This document shows, piece after piece, positions 44,980-54,200 of a stretch of DNA of 64,000 nt. Source of the DNA: Dechloromonas sp. ZY10 (lineage in GTDB: Bacteria; Pseudomonadota; Gammaproteobacteria; Burkholderiales; Rhodocyclaceae); the NCBI RefSeq assembly GCF_041378895.1, contig NZ_CP144212.1, forward strand, positions 895,001 through 959,000. The letters run 5' to 3'. The translations under genes were made by a program, and so were the position numbers. Position 1 is the stretch's first letter; each line of letters begins with the position of its first letter. The notes beneath the pieces were generated by a model. It was not told the origin of the DNA. It saw only the letters and a program-made list of their open reading frames with translations, and ran no database searches.

Positions 44980-46983
44980 TTAACCGTTTGAGCGAGCCAG
45001 TGCGGCTAATTGTTGGGAAAGATAGGAGCTAGTGGTAGACATCTTGCCAATCATTACGTCGAGGGATGTGTACTGTGCACGCAAGCGTTTCTCTGTGTCC
45101 GCCAGGCGCCGGTTCATGACTTCCCGGCGGCTGGCAATATCTTTCAATTCGCTGTCGATGCCACCTGTAGCACCAGCTAGGCCGCCGGTCTTGGTATTGG
45201 TGAGGGATTTGGCGACCTCTTCCATGATCGCCCCAAAGCCTCTGGTGAAGTAGACATTGCCGCGGTCGCCGGTGGAGCCGGCAATGACCGAAAGCTTGAT
45301 TCCATTTTCGCCAGTCAGGGTTTGCCCCGAGCCTGTGGCATTGTTGCCATTGATGGTTCCGGCAACGTTGATGCCTGCGGTTTCGGTACCTGTGCCGCCC
45401 AGCAAATCTGCTGCGCCAGCCCCGCCGATCGAGACTTTGGAACTGCTGCCGTAACTGGCCGAAGTGAAGGTCAGGACGCCGGCTGATTCTGTGACACCAA
45501 TAGCCAGACCGGATTGCTTAAATGCGCTGGTACCGTTGATTCTGGACTGGACTTCAGCGGCCAGGGATGCTGCAGTGTAGGTGCCGGTGCCCAGCGTAAC
45601 GGTTGCGGAAGCCCCGTCAAGGCTGACGGTCAGTGTCTTGTTGGCATCGGTGATGGTCAGGTTGGCGGCACCGCTGGCTACTAGGCTACCCTTGGTGGCC
45701 ATTTGGCTAACCGAAAGATTGTAGGTGCCAACCGAAGTGCTGCTACCGGCGCTGATGTACTTGACGCCGCTGTCTGATGCCCTGCCGGCAGTCGCGAAAA
45801 ACCCAGCAACCAGTTCCGGGTTTGCTTCGGCGACTTTGTTCAGCTTGGCAGTGTCGACCGCCATTGTCCCGTCTTTCTGGAAGGCGATCCCCAGATCAGA
45901 GAGGGTCATTTTCTTTCCGTCGAGCATGGCAACGGACTGGGTCAGGCCGTTGCGCAACTGGGAAAGGATGCTGCGCGGTGCGGCCTCGCCCATGAGCACT
46001 CCGGCCTGAGCCGAGGAGCTGGCTGTCTTTGGGGTGTATTTGGTGAGTTCCGCAATGGTCCCGGCGATTTCATTGTAGGCTTTCACAAAATCCTGGGCGG
46101 CACTGGTGAGTGCGCTATTGGAGCGGCTGACCGAAACCTTGATTGGGGTGCCGACCGTTGATTCCTTGAGCAGGTTGAGCGTCACCCCCTGAATGACGTC
46201 TGTCAGAGTGTTGCTGGGTTTGGTGACTGCAATTCCGTCCACGGTCAACTGTGCATCCTGCGCTGCCTGGCTTTCGGTCAGGTTTTTGCCGCTGCCGGCA
46301 GCGGCTGCCGGGTCGTAGGCAATTTTTGACAGGCCGGTATTGTCGGTATCGGTGCCGCCGCTGTCTCCGCTGACTGATACCTTGAGACTGTTCGATGCGC
46401 CAGTACTGTTTGAGGTCAGGGATAGGCGAAAGCCCGTGCCATCGTTGATGATCGTTGCGGTGACGCCGGCATTGGCGGCGTTGATCGCATCGCGAATGCC
46501 GCCGATGGTTTGTTTGGAACTATCGATCGTGATCGACGTTGCTGCCTTGTCGCTATTGGCAGTGAAAACGCCACCGCTGTAAGTGCCCAGCTGAATGGTC
46601 AGCGTGCCGGTGCCGATGGCGTCGTTGATCGAGGTGGTGGACAGCACGTCCGAGCGCAGTTTCTGTTCCTTGGCGATCTTGGTTACTTCCAGGGAGTAGG
46701 TGCCCGGAGTAGCGATCGAGGAGGCGCTGGCGGTCATCACGGCACTATCGGACGACGAGGCGCTGAGCGAGGTGTATTTCGATGCCGAGGCGAGGCCGGC
46801 CATCGTTCCCTGAAACGATGATATTGCGCCCTTGATCATGCCGTATGCGGACAGCCGGGCTTGTGCGCTGGCCTCCAGGCGGGTCAGGCGGTTGAGTGGC
46901 TGCTGCTCGATCGTCATCAATTTGCTGACGATGCCGTTGACGTCCAGATTGGAGCCAATACCAGGGGATGAAATGCCTGACAT
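44980..46983 (-). CDS. fliD: Flagellar filament cap protein FliD (HAP2)
   Basis: Forms the cap that folds flagellin at the filament tip. The 667-residue product is longer than the enteric 468. The N-terminus has SSPGIGSNLDVNGIVSKLMT and EQQPLNRLTRLEASAQARLS; the C-terminal domain has ASRREVMNRRLADTEKRLRA and QYTSLDVMIGKMSTTSSYLS. The middle is Ser/Thr/Ala-rich, like the flagellins here. Preceded by AAGGAG at good spacing. Confidence 0.95.
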   Translation of the reverse strand: MSGISSPGIGSNLDVNGIVSKLMTIEQQPLNRLTRLEASAQARLSAYGMIKGAISSFQGTMAGLASASKYTSLSASSSDSAVMTASASSIATPGTYSLEVTKIAKEQKLRSDVLSTTSINDAIGTGTLTIQLGTYSGGVFTANSDKAATSITIDSSKQTIGGIRDAINAANAGVTATIINDGTGFRLSLTSNSTGASNSLKVSVSGDSGGTDTDNTGLSKIAYDPAAAAGSGKNLTESQAAQDAQLTVDGIAVTKPSNTLTDVIQGVTLNLLKESTVGTPIKVSVSRSNSALTSAAQDFVKAYNEIAGTIAELTKYTPKTASSSAQAGVLMGEAAPRSILSQLRNGLTQSVAMLDGKKMTLSDLGIAFQKDGTMAVDTAKLNKVAEANPELVAGFFATAGRASDSGVKYISAGSSTSVGTYNLSVSQMATKGSLVASGAANLTITDANKTLTVSLDGASATVTLGTGTYTAASLAAEVQSRINGTSAFKQSGLAIGVTESAGVLTFTSASYGSSSKVSIGGAGAADLLGGTGTETAGINVAGTINGNNATGSGQTLTGENGIKLSVIAGSTGDRGNVYFTRGFGAIMEEVAKSLTNTKTGGLAGATGGIDSELKDIASRREVMNRRLADTEKRLRAQYTSLDVMIGKMSTTSSYLSQQLAALARSNG

Positions 46984-47023
46984 GATAAATACTCCTTGCT
47001 ACATGATGCAGATTCTTGGTTTA

Positions 47024-47039
47024 AGCAAGAACCAGACCT
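47024..47039 (-). promoter_or_regulatory. Possible sigma-54 promoter of fliD
   Basis: On the reverse strand AGGTCTGGTTCTTGCT has GG-N10-GC spacing and a perfect TTGCT -12, but the -24 box matches poorly apart from GG. It lies between flaG and fliD, 41 bp before the fliD start. Confidence 0.35.
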
Positions 47040-47042
47040 GTG

Positions 47043-47504
47043 CTAAGCCTTGCCTCTGAATAGTACGCCACTGCTCAGGTCGCTGCCTAGACCCCGGGTG
47101 CCCTGGGCTTGCTCCGGTGTCATCAGTTCATTGACGCGCTTGAGTGCTTTGAATACTTCGATCATTTCTTCGGCCGGGTACTGGCGCAGCGTTTCCTGGG
47201 AACTGGTGTCGACCAGCCTGACAATGAAACGGTTGATGTCCCGATCTACGCTGAAGGCGAGGGCAGTGGTCAAGTTGGCAAGTTCACTGTTGGCGGCTTC
47301 GGTTAGCGTCTTGGCTTCGTTTTCGTCGAGTTTCTTTTCGGTTTCTTGCCGAGTGCTTAACTCTTGCGATGCGGCCAAGGAGGCCCGCGTCGCATTTTGC
47401 AGTGCGACAGGTAAATCCTTTGGGGGATTGGGCGTTGAGGTGCGTGAAGCCACTGTTGCGGCTTGGCTGCTGGTGGTCACGGAACCGGGTTGGGTGATGT
47501 TCAT
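47043..47504 (-). CDS. flaG: FlaG family flagellar protein
   Basis: FlaG proteins limit filament length in several polar flagellates. The 153-residue product has a Ser/Thr/Pro-rich N-terminus and a C-terminal FlaG domain (about 90-140): LTTALAFSVDRDINRFIVRL and PAEEMIEVFKALKRVNELMT. The ATG at 47504 is chosen because AAGGA lies six bases before it; the upstream ATG at 47510 abuts the binding site. It lies between fliC1 and fliD as usual. Confidence 0.88.
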   Translation of the reverse strand: MNITQPGSVTTSSQAATVASRTSTPNPPKDLPVALQNATRASLAASQELSTRQETEKKLDENEAKTLTEAANSELANLTTALAFSVDRDINRFIVRLVDTSSQETLRQYPAEEMIEVFKALKRVNELMTPEQAQGTRGLGSDLSSGVLFRGKA

Positions 47505-47534
47505 GTCCATTCCTTTCCGGGGATTGATGTGCAG

Positions 47535-47564
47535 AGGCGGAAGGGCTTGCCCTTCCGCCTTTTT
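47535..47564 (+). terminator. Strong hairpin between fliC1 and flaG
   Basis: An 11-bp perfect stem AGGCGGAAGGG/CCCTTCCGCCT with loop CTTG, followed by TTTT on the forward strand only. Both neighbouring genes are on the reverse strand, where the hairpin has an A-run before it and no T-run after it. It may work as an attenuator or 3' stabiliser for fliC1 mRNA rather than a full terminator. Confidence 0.55.
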
Positions 47565-47593
47565 CCGGATTTTTGTCCGGAATTACTGCGTCA

Positions 47594-49150
47594 TTAGCCG
47601 CGGAGCAGGGAGAGCACGCCTTGCGGGAGTTGGTTGGCCTGTGCCAGCATTGCGGTACCTGCTTGTTGCAGAATCTGCGAACGGGTGAGGGACGCGGTTT
47701 CGGCTGCAAAATCGGTGTCGCGAATGCGGCTACGGGCGGATGCCAGGTTTTCCGATGCAGTTTGCAGATTGGCTACGGTATTTTCGAAGCGGCTCTGCAG
47801 TGCGCCATACACGGCTCGCTGGCTGTTGATCGACTGGATTGCCGAGTCGGCGATACGCAGTGCGCGGGTGGCGCCTTCAACGGTCGAGATGTCCAGGGTG
47901 GCAACCGATTGCAGGGAGCCGATCAGGGCGCTGCCCGAGGTTACCTGGGCGCCAATCGCACCGGAGGCCAAGGTTGCACCAGAAGTACCGACGTTGTAGG
48001 ACTTGTCGGAATCGAAGGAGAGCTGGCCGCCGATACCGACTGCCATGCCGCCGGTAATGCTGGAGGCGAAGGTGCCCCCGCCGGAGTTGGCGGTACCGGA
48101 GACGGTTACGGATCCGGAACTGGCGCTGCTCTGGTTGTCCAGGAAGATCGTGCTGCCGTCTGCGGCGGTCAGTTCAATACCGTCGGCGGTAGAGTTGAGC
48201 TTGGCGGTGATGCCGGTCTTGGACGAAACGTCGTTAAAGGCGGTCACGGCAGCGCTGAGGCCGGCGGCGGTGTTGCCGCCGTAGGTGAAGCTGACCTGAA
48301 CCTGCGACGAGTTGGTGCCGGTCAGGTTGAAGGTGAAGTTGGTAGCGCTTGAGCCAGTCGTGCCGGACAACTGCAGGGTGGCGTTGGTGGTGGCGGTAGC
48401 CTTGACGCCGGTGAAGCCGACGGCATTGACAGCAGTGGCAATATCCTTGGCCGACGAACCGCTGCTCACGCCAATGGTGGCCGAGCCGCCTGCGCCGTTC
48501 ACAATCACCTTGGAGAATGCGCTGGAGGAGCCCGATGCGACCGTGCCGGAAATGTTGCCGACGCCGGCGCTGGTGCCGGTTGCCGACTGGCCAGAGGTGG
48601 CATAGGTGACGCCGTTCGCGTTGGCGTTCGAAACCTGGAACGTGCCGTATTGGGTGGTGCGGTAGTTGTTGTTGCTGGTGGTGATGGTCTGGTTGGCATT
48701 GGCGCCGACCTGGAAGGTGGCGGAGCCGAAGGTGCCGTTGAACAGCGCCTGGCCGTTGAATTCGGTGGTTTGGGCGAAGCGGTCGAGTTCGGAAACCAGC
48801 TGGCTGACTTCGGCGTTCAGTGCCTGGCGGTCGGAAGAGCTGTTGGTGGCGTTGGCGGACTGGACGGACAGTTCGCGAATGCGCTGGACGATGCTACCCA
48901 TCTGGTTCAGCGCGCCTTCAGCGGTCTGGGCCAGGGAAATACCGTCATTGGAGTTGCGGCGGGCTTGATCCAGGCCGCGAATCTGGCCGGTCATCCGTTC
49001 AGAAATGGCCAAGCCGGCTGCGTCGTCCTTGGCAGAGTTGATACGCATGCCGGAGGAGAGACGTTGCAGGGAAACTGCCAAGCCGTTACCGCTATTGGTC
49101 AGGTTGCGTTGCGCATTCAGCGATGCGACGTTGGTGTTGATAACTTGCAT
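47594..49150 (-). CDS. fliC: Flagellin FliC1
   Basis: Major filament subunit, 518 residues. The conserved ends are intact: N-terminal D0/D1 ([40 protein letters not shown]) and C-terminal D1/D0 ([25 protein letters not shown] region; [20 protein letters not shown]). The middle (about 170-420) is Ser/Thr/Gly/Ala-rich with many potential O-glycosylation sites. It has a sigma-28 promoter and AAGGAG before the ATG. It is closely related to FliC2. Confidence 0.96.
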   Translation of the reverse strand: MQVINTNVASLNAQRNLTNSGNGLAVSLQRLSSGMRINSAKDDAAGLAISERMTGQIRGLDQARRNSNDGISLAQTAEGALNQMGSIVQRIRELSVQSANATNSSSDRQALNAEVSQLVSELDRFAQTTEFNGQALFNGTFGSATFQVGANANQTITTSNNNYRTTQYGTFQVSNANANGVTYATSGQSATGTSAGVGNISGTVASGSSSAFSKVIVNGAGGSATIGVSSGSSAKDIATAVNAVGFTGVKATATTNATLQLSGTTGSSATNFTFNLTGTNSSQVQVSFTYGGNTAAGLSAAVTAFNDVSSKTGITAKLNSTADGIELTAADGSTIFLDNQSSASSGSVTVSGTANSGGGTFASSITGGMAVGIGGQLSFDSDKSYNVGTSGATLASGAIGAQVTSGSALIGSLQSVATLDISTVEGATRALRIADSAIQSINSQRAVYGALQSRFENTVANLQTASENLASARSRIRDTDFAAETASLTRSQILQQAGTAMLAQANQLPQGVLSLLRG

Positions 49151-49214
49151 GATGTACTCCTTGAAATGATTTGATCAGCATGCGAAGCGGGACAATCTCA
49201 CGCTCTCAGGAGCA

Positions 49215-49241
49215 TCAACGGCTTGGGCGTAAAATACTTTA
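49215..49241 (-). promoter_or_regulatory. Sigma-28 (FliA) promoter of fliC1
   Basis: On the reverse strand TAAA (49238-49241), a spacer of exactly 15 bases and GCCGTTGA (49215-49222), close to TAAA-N15-GCCGATAA. The -10 lies 64 bp before the fliC1 start. Confidence 0.75.
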
Positions 49242-49288
49242 GGCTTTTGGGAAATTTTTTCGGTTAATTTGCTTGCCGGCAGCCACGC

Positions 49289-49315
49289 AAAAAAAAGCCC
49301 GGCCAATTGGCCGGG
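49289..49315 (-). terminator. Rho-independent terminator of fliC2
   Basis: On the reverse strand the palindrome CCCGGCCAATTGGCCGGG (49298-49315) is followed by C and a run of eight T. It lies 33 bp after the fliC2 stop and before the fliC1 promoter, separating the two flagellin genes into distinct transcription units. Confidence 0.93.
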
Positions 49316-49348
49316 TTAAAGGATTGGAGTGTTTGCGCCTGTGCGAAA

Positions 49349-50902
49349 TTACTTGAGCAGGCTAAGTACGTTTTGCGGAATCTGATTTGCCTGAGCCAGC
49401 ATTGCGGTGCCGGCCTGTTGCAGGATCTGGGCGCGCGACAGGGCTGCGGTTTCAGCGGCAAAATCGGCGTCACGAATTCGACTGCGCGCGGCAGACAGGT
49501 TTTCCGAAGAGGTTTGCAGGTTGGCAATCGTATTTTCGAACCGGCTCTGCAGGGCACCGAAAATGGCGCGCTGATTGTTGATCGACTGAATCGCCGAGTC
49601 GGCAATCCGGATGGCTGCCGTGGCGCCGTCGGCTGTGCTGATGTCGAGTAGCGCAACGGCTTGCAGGGAACCGATCTGCGAGGTTCCGGAGGTGATTTGT
49701 GCGCCTGCCGCACCGGAAACCAGGTTGGCGCCCGAGGTGCCGATGTTGTACGACTTATCGGAATCAAAGACCAGTTGGCCGCCAATTGCCGTCGCCATGC
49801 CGCCAGTGATGCTGGAGGCGAAGGTGCCAGCACCCGAGTTGGCCGTGCCGGAAATGGTCATCGAGCCGGAGCTTGTCGTGCTTTGGTTGTCCAAGAAAAT
49901 CGTGCTGCCGTCCGAGGCAGTCAGTTCGATTCCGTCTGCCGTCGAATTCAGTTTTGCGGTGATGCCGGTCTTGGACGAGACATCATTGAAGGCAGTGACG
50001 GCGGCACTGAGGCCGGCCGCGGTGTTGCCGCCATAAGTGAAGCTGACTTGTACCTGTGAAGAGTTGGTTCCGGTCAGGTTGAAGACAAAATTGGTGGCGG
50101 ATGAGCCGGCGGTGCCTGACAGCTGCAGCGTGGCATTGGTGGTGGCGGTTGCCTTGACACCAGTGAAGCTGACTGCATTGACCGCAGTTGCGATGTCTTT
50201 AGCCGAACTGCCGCTGGTGACGGCAATGGTTGCCGAGCCGCCGGCACCGTTGACCAGAAGCTTGGAGTTGGCGCCGCTGCTGCCTGATACGACGACCCCG
50301 GAGAGGTTGCCGACGCCGGCGCTGGTGCCGGTGGCCGACTGGCCTGAGGTGGCGTAAGTTTTGCCGGTAGCGCCGGCGTTGGCGAGCTGGTAGGTGCCGT
50401 ATTGCGTTGTCCGGTAGTTCGAGGTTGTCGAGGTAATCGTCTGGTTGGCGTTGGCGCCGACCTGATAGACCGCGCTACCGAAAGTGCCGTCAAACAGCTT
50501 CATGCCGTTGAATTCAGCGGTCATCGAAAAACGATCCAGCTCGGACACTAGCTGAGAAACTTCCGCGTTCAGGGCTTGGCGGTCCGAGGAGGTATTCGAG
50601 GCATTGACCGATTGTACCGACAGCTCACGGATGCGCTGCAGAATGCTGCTCATCTGGTTCAGTGCGCCTTCGGCCGTCTGGGCCAGCGAAACGCCGTCGT
50701 TGGCGTTACGGCGAGCCTGATCCTGGCCGCGAATCTGTCCGGTCATCCGCTCAGAAATGGCAAGGCCGGCAGCGTCGTCCTTGGCGGAGTTGATGCGCAG
50801 GCCTGAACTCAGGCGTTGCAGCGCAGAACTCAGCGAGGCGCCAGTCTGGCTAAGGTGCCGTTGCGAATTGAGCGACGGGATATTGGTGTTGATGACTTGC
50901 AT
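49349..50902 (-). CDS. fliC: Flagellin FliC2
   Basis: Second flagellin, 517 residues when started at the ATG at 50902 (GAGGAG seven bases upstream). The ends are flagellin D0/D1 ([40 protein letters not shown]). Much of the central region is identical in protein to FliC1, for example the run around [18 protein letters not shown], while codons differ, and the N-terminal 60 residues differ most. It is controlled by a sigma-54 promoter, not a sigma-28 one, and has its own terminator. Confidence 0.96.
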   Translation of the reverse strand: MQVINTNIPSLNSQRHLSQTGASLSSALQRLSSGLRINSAKDDAAGLAISERMTGQIRGQDQARRNANDGVSLAQTAEGALNQMSSILQRIRELSVQSVNASNTSSDRQALNAEVSQLVSELDRFSMTAEFNGMKLFDGTFGSAVYQVGANANQTITSTTSNYRTTQYGTYQLANAGATGKTYATSGQSATGTSAGVGNLSGVVVSGSSGANSKLLVNGAGGSATIAVTSGSSAKDIATAVNAVSFTGVKATATTNATLQLSGTAGSSATNFVFNLTGTNSSQVQVSFTYGGNTAAGLSAAVTAFNDVSSKTGITAKLNSTADGIELTASDGSTIFLDNQSTTSSGSMTISGTANSGAGTFASSITGGMATAIGGQLVFDSDKSYNIGTSGANLVSGAAGAQITSGTSQIGSLQAVALLDISTADGATAAIRIADSAIQSINNQRAIFGALQSRFENTIANLQTSSENLSAARSRIRDADFAAETAALSRAQILQQAGTAMLAQANQIPQNVLSLLK

Positions 50903-50955
50903 GGCGTAACTCCTCAATCCTGTATTTCCGGCTCGGGGCCGGGTATGGGTTTATG

Positions 50956-50971
50956 CTTGCTCGGCAGCAAG
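50956..50971 (-). promoter_or_regulatory. Hairpin in the fliC2 leader
   Basis: CTTGCT-CGGC-AGCAAG, a 6-bp stem with a four-base loop, lies between the sigma-54 promoter and the fliC2 start, so it would be in the roughly 80-nt leader RNA. It could affect mRNA stability; no T-run follows. Confidence 0.45.
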
Positions 50972-50991
50972 TGCTTTGCTGTCGCTATATA

Positions 50992-51007
50992 AGCAAAAGC
51001 GGTGCCA
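50992..51007 (-). promoter_or_regulatory. Sigma-54 promoter of fliC2
   Basis: On the reverse strand TGGCACCGCTTTTGCT has GG-N10-GC spacing, a perfect TGGCAC -24 and TTGCT -12, the best sigma-54 match in the window. It lies 90 bp before the fliC2 start. Candidate activator sites lie further upstream. Confidence 0.85.
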
Positions 51008-51102
51008 GGTGTTGTGGGGTTGCTGTATTTTTGTGCTCCGAGGCTGGTTCAGCCGGGCAGGGGCGGAGCGCAGGCTTGCTCAGATCTTCGCAAGATGCTG
51101 TT

Positions 51103-51176
51103 CCGGCAAGCTTAAATCCCGATTTGCCGAAGATTGCGGCAAGAATTGCCGTGCTCGGATTCGGCATAAATTGCCA
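51103..51176. promoter_or_regulatory. Cluster of palindromic candidate activator (enhancer) sites upstream of fliC2
   Basis: CGGCAAGAATTGCCG (51137-51151) is a perfect palindrome of two 6-base arms with a 3-base centre. CGGCATAAATTGCCA (51162-51176) is a second near copy, beginning exactly 25 bp later. Half sites CCGGCAAG (51103-51110) and TTTGCCG (51123-51129) lie beside them. They are about 100-185 bp upstream of the sigma-54 promoter, the position of an NtrC-family enhancer, and FleR is the obvious candidate. Confidence 0.55.
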
Positions 51177-51199
51177 TGGAAAAAACGGGGATTCGGCGT

Positions 51200-51216
51200 G
51201 TTGACCGTGAAAATCG
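51200..51216 (-). repeat. Dispersed 17-nt repeat, copy C
   Basis: Reads CGATTTTCACGGTCAAC on the reverse strand, an exact match to the consensus CGATTTTYRCGGTCRAC. It lies between the fliC2 enhancer region and the end of the glycosyltransferase gene. The whole 391-bp gap (50903-51293) holds the fliC2 leader, promoter and activator sites, this repeat and the hairpin that follows. Confidence 0.75.
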
Positions 51217-51225
51217 TGGTCGAGG

Positions 51226-51265
51226 CCGATACTGCCTTACACACAAAGGTGTTTGGCAGTATCGG
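51226..51265 (-). terminator. Long perfect hairpin after the glycosylation operon
   Basis: CCGATACTGCC (51226-51236) and GGCAGTATCGG (51255-51265), an 11-bp perfect stem with an 18-base loop that itself contains ACAC/GTGT. It is 28 bp after the glycosyltransferase stop on the reverse strand. The T-run beyond it is poor, so termination is likely but not certain. Confidence 0.55.
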
Positions 51266-51293
51266 GGGCTGTCATTCAGCCTTGGGGGTAGAG

Positions 51294-54200
51294 TCAGTTG
51301 GCGAAATTGAACCAGGCGTCGTGCCAGGCTTCGGCCTGGCTTTCCAGGGTCCAGTCGCGAAGAATCGCTGCGCGCAGCTTGTCTCCAGCCTGTGCCAGGC
51401 GGCCACGGTCGGCAATGGCCTCGCGAATCGCCGAAATCCAGGCCTCGCTGCGGTTTTCTACCAGTGTTACCGGCAAGTCGCAGCGATAGGGGGTCAAGTC
51501 GCTGGCAATCACCGGGTAGCCAAGAATTCCGTATTCAAGCAGGCGAAGATTGCTCTTGCATTCGTTGAACAGGTTGTCTTCCAGCGGAGCAAGGGCGAGG
51601 TCGAGGTTCAGCGTGGCAAGCTTGGGAGCGTACTCGACGAAAGTGACGCCGCCGTGGTATTCGGCGATCATTTCTCGGGCACCCGCTGGGTGCATGCCAA
51701 AAAACACCCAATCGACTTCATCCTTGAGTGCCTCGATCACCGGCAGCAGGATTTCCAGATCCCCTGTGTGGCTGCTGCCTCCTGCCCAGCCGACTCGAGG
51801 TTTGGGGGTGTTCAGGCGCTGGGCGCGCAGTTTGCCCCAGACTGACAGGTCGATGGTGTTCGGGATGACCCGGATATCGGGAGCAAAGTCACGCATCATC
51901 TCGGCCAGGGGTTCGGTGGTCACAATCAGGCGATCGCACAGTGCCAGCGATTGCGCCGCGCGTTCCTTCAGATTGTTGGGCAGATCCTTGCGGTGGATGC
52001 TTTTCTCCGGAACGGCCCACATCAGGTCGTCCAGTTCGAAAATGATCTTGGTTTGCGGGAAGTGACGCCGGTAGTTGGCTAGCGCATGCTGGTACTGGGC
52101 GAGAACATGGCGCTGGACATACAGTACATCGGGGGCCATGCGGGCGACTTCGAGCGGATGGAAGGTGCCAAAGCGGCACCACCCGTCAAGTCGCTTTTCC
52201 TGAAGTGCCGCATTGAATGGCTGGACTATCCGGTAATTGCCGCAACCGGCGTTGTCCATCGGGATTGCCAGCATGCGGGGCAGCGGACGCCAGGTGAGCT
52301 TGAGCTTGGTCAGTTCGGAGCGGACCTCGATCACCCCGTCAGGATCGTAGAGCGACAGGTTGCGGTTATAGCTGGGGTCGGCACTCAGTTGGTCCAGCCA
52401 GCGATCATAGAGGCAGTCACGGTCGACTTCGTAAACTCCCTGTTTTTCGTCGTCGGGGATATCCGAGAGCATCAGCAGGTCGAGCTTCTCGTGCAGTAGC
52501 GTGACGTCCGGAGTCCACAGGTGAGTCAGGCCGTGGCTGCGTAGTCTGAGGCAAAGATCAACATCGGCAAACAGGTAGCGGAAGCCTTCGTCGAAGCCGC
52601 CGGCCGCAAGGAAATCGTCCCGCCGCAACAGCAGGCATTCAAGCGAGAGGGCCTGGCGCTGCTGAGTGCAGTGCAGGCGGCCGAAATAGCCGGGCTGGTC
52701 GAATTTTTGCCCCTGCCAGGGCGAGGCCGCATCGCCAAGCAGACCGAGGACGCGGCCGGCAGAGACGATTTGCCCTTGTTTGTCGATCAGGCGGCCGCCA
52801 ACGCAGCCAATGCCGGGGCGTGCGGCTTGTGCGAGCAGGCGGGGCAGCCAGTCTGGACTGAGCGGTACGCAGTCGGCAGCCAGAAACAGCAGGAAGTCTC
52901 CTCGGGCCTGGCCTGCCCCCAGATTGAGCAGGCGGGTGTAACCGTGTTCGATGGTGTCAGCCGGAAAGACCCGTAGCCGGTCGTTATCGCTGCCATCCAT
53001 TGCTTGCAGCCTGGCCAGGGTTTCGGGGTCATCCGAAGCGGCATCAATGACCACGATCTCGCAAGACAGTCCGTGCGGTAGCGAACGGGTTTGTTCGAGC
53101 AGGGCCTCGAGTGTGCGGGCGAGAGTGCCGGCCCGATTGTGGCTGACCAGAACAATGCTGACGCTGGCTTGCTCTGGGACAGGGTAATCAACGGCATAGG
53201 TGCCCGGCAAGGTACCGGCACGGCTACGCGCTGTTGCAGCTTGTCTGGCCAGATGCTGGTCGAGCGCCTGCTGGCCCAGCGCAACCAGTTGTTCGGTGGG
53301 TTGCAAAGCAGTGCTGCGCTCTCCGATGCGGTGGAAGAGAACATCCTGAACATGGGCAAAGGCCTCTGCTCCGCCGTGTTCCAGCAGGCGCAACTGGAAC
53401 TGGTATTCGGCCATCCCGGCAAATTCCGGTGCATAGCCGCCGAGCGCCAGGAAAGTTTCACGGGCGATCAGGAAGCAGTCACCCATCCAGGGCAGCGAGC
53501 GCAAGTAGTCGGCATCGAAGTCCGGCTTGAAGAAGGGGCGCTCATAGCTCCCGGATTGGGTGCTGTACTGATCTTCGTCCGCATAAATCAGACGGGCTTG
53601 AGGGCTGCTGTAGGCAGCCTCGAGCAATAGCAGCAGGCTGTGCGGTGCAATCTGGTCGCCTCCATTCAGCATCAGGACCCAATCACACTCGCGTTCGGCA
53701 ATTACCTGGTTGAGCGCGGCATGCGGCGCATCGCCGCTCTGATGCCAGGCGATGCGTCCGCCGGCTTGCAGTTCTGCCGGCATCGGCGCCGACGAAACAA
53801 TGCAGACCTCAACATGATCGTAATACTGCTGGGCCAGGGAGTTGATTGTCGGCGTCAGCAGACCAAGCCATTCCGCATGGATATAGACCGTGACCAGCAC
53901 TCGCGGCGGGTGGCCCAGGCGGGTTTCCCATTCGGTCAGGCGGCGCTCGAACATTTCGGCTTCCGGCCGGGTGATCAGGTGCGAGTTGAGGAAGTTGGCG
54001 TAGACGTGCTCCGGCGCCTGCTGGAATTGCCCTGCCTGTTCGTAACCGACCAGTTGCTCACGTCCAGGTTCGACCAGCATGAAGAACTGCAGACTGCACA
54101 TCTCCATCAGTTCGTCCTGGCTGACATTCTTGATGACCATCTTGCCGGTATCAATATCGCAGGGGCAGCGGTCCTTGTAGCGCTGGAACAGTTCGCTCAG

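Noticed and set aside
50922..50954. TAAA...GCCGGAAA upstream of fliC2 as a sigma-28 promoter
   Set aside because: The spacer is 17 bases, two longer than the strict 15 seen at three other sites, and a strong sigma-54 promoter is present.
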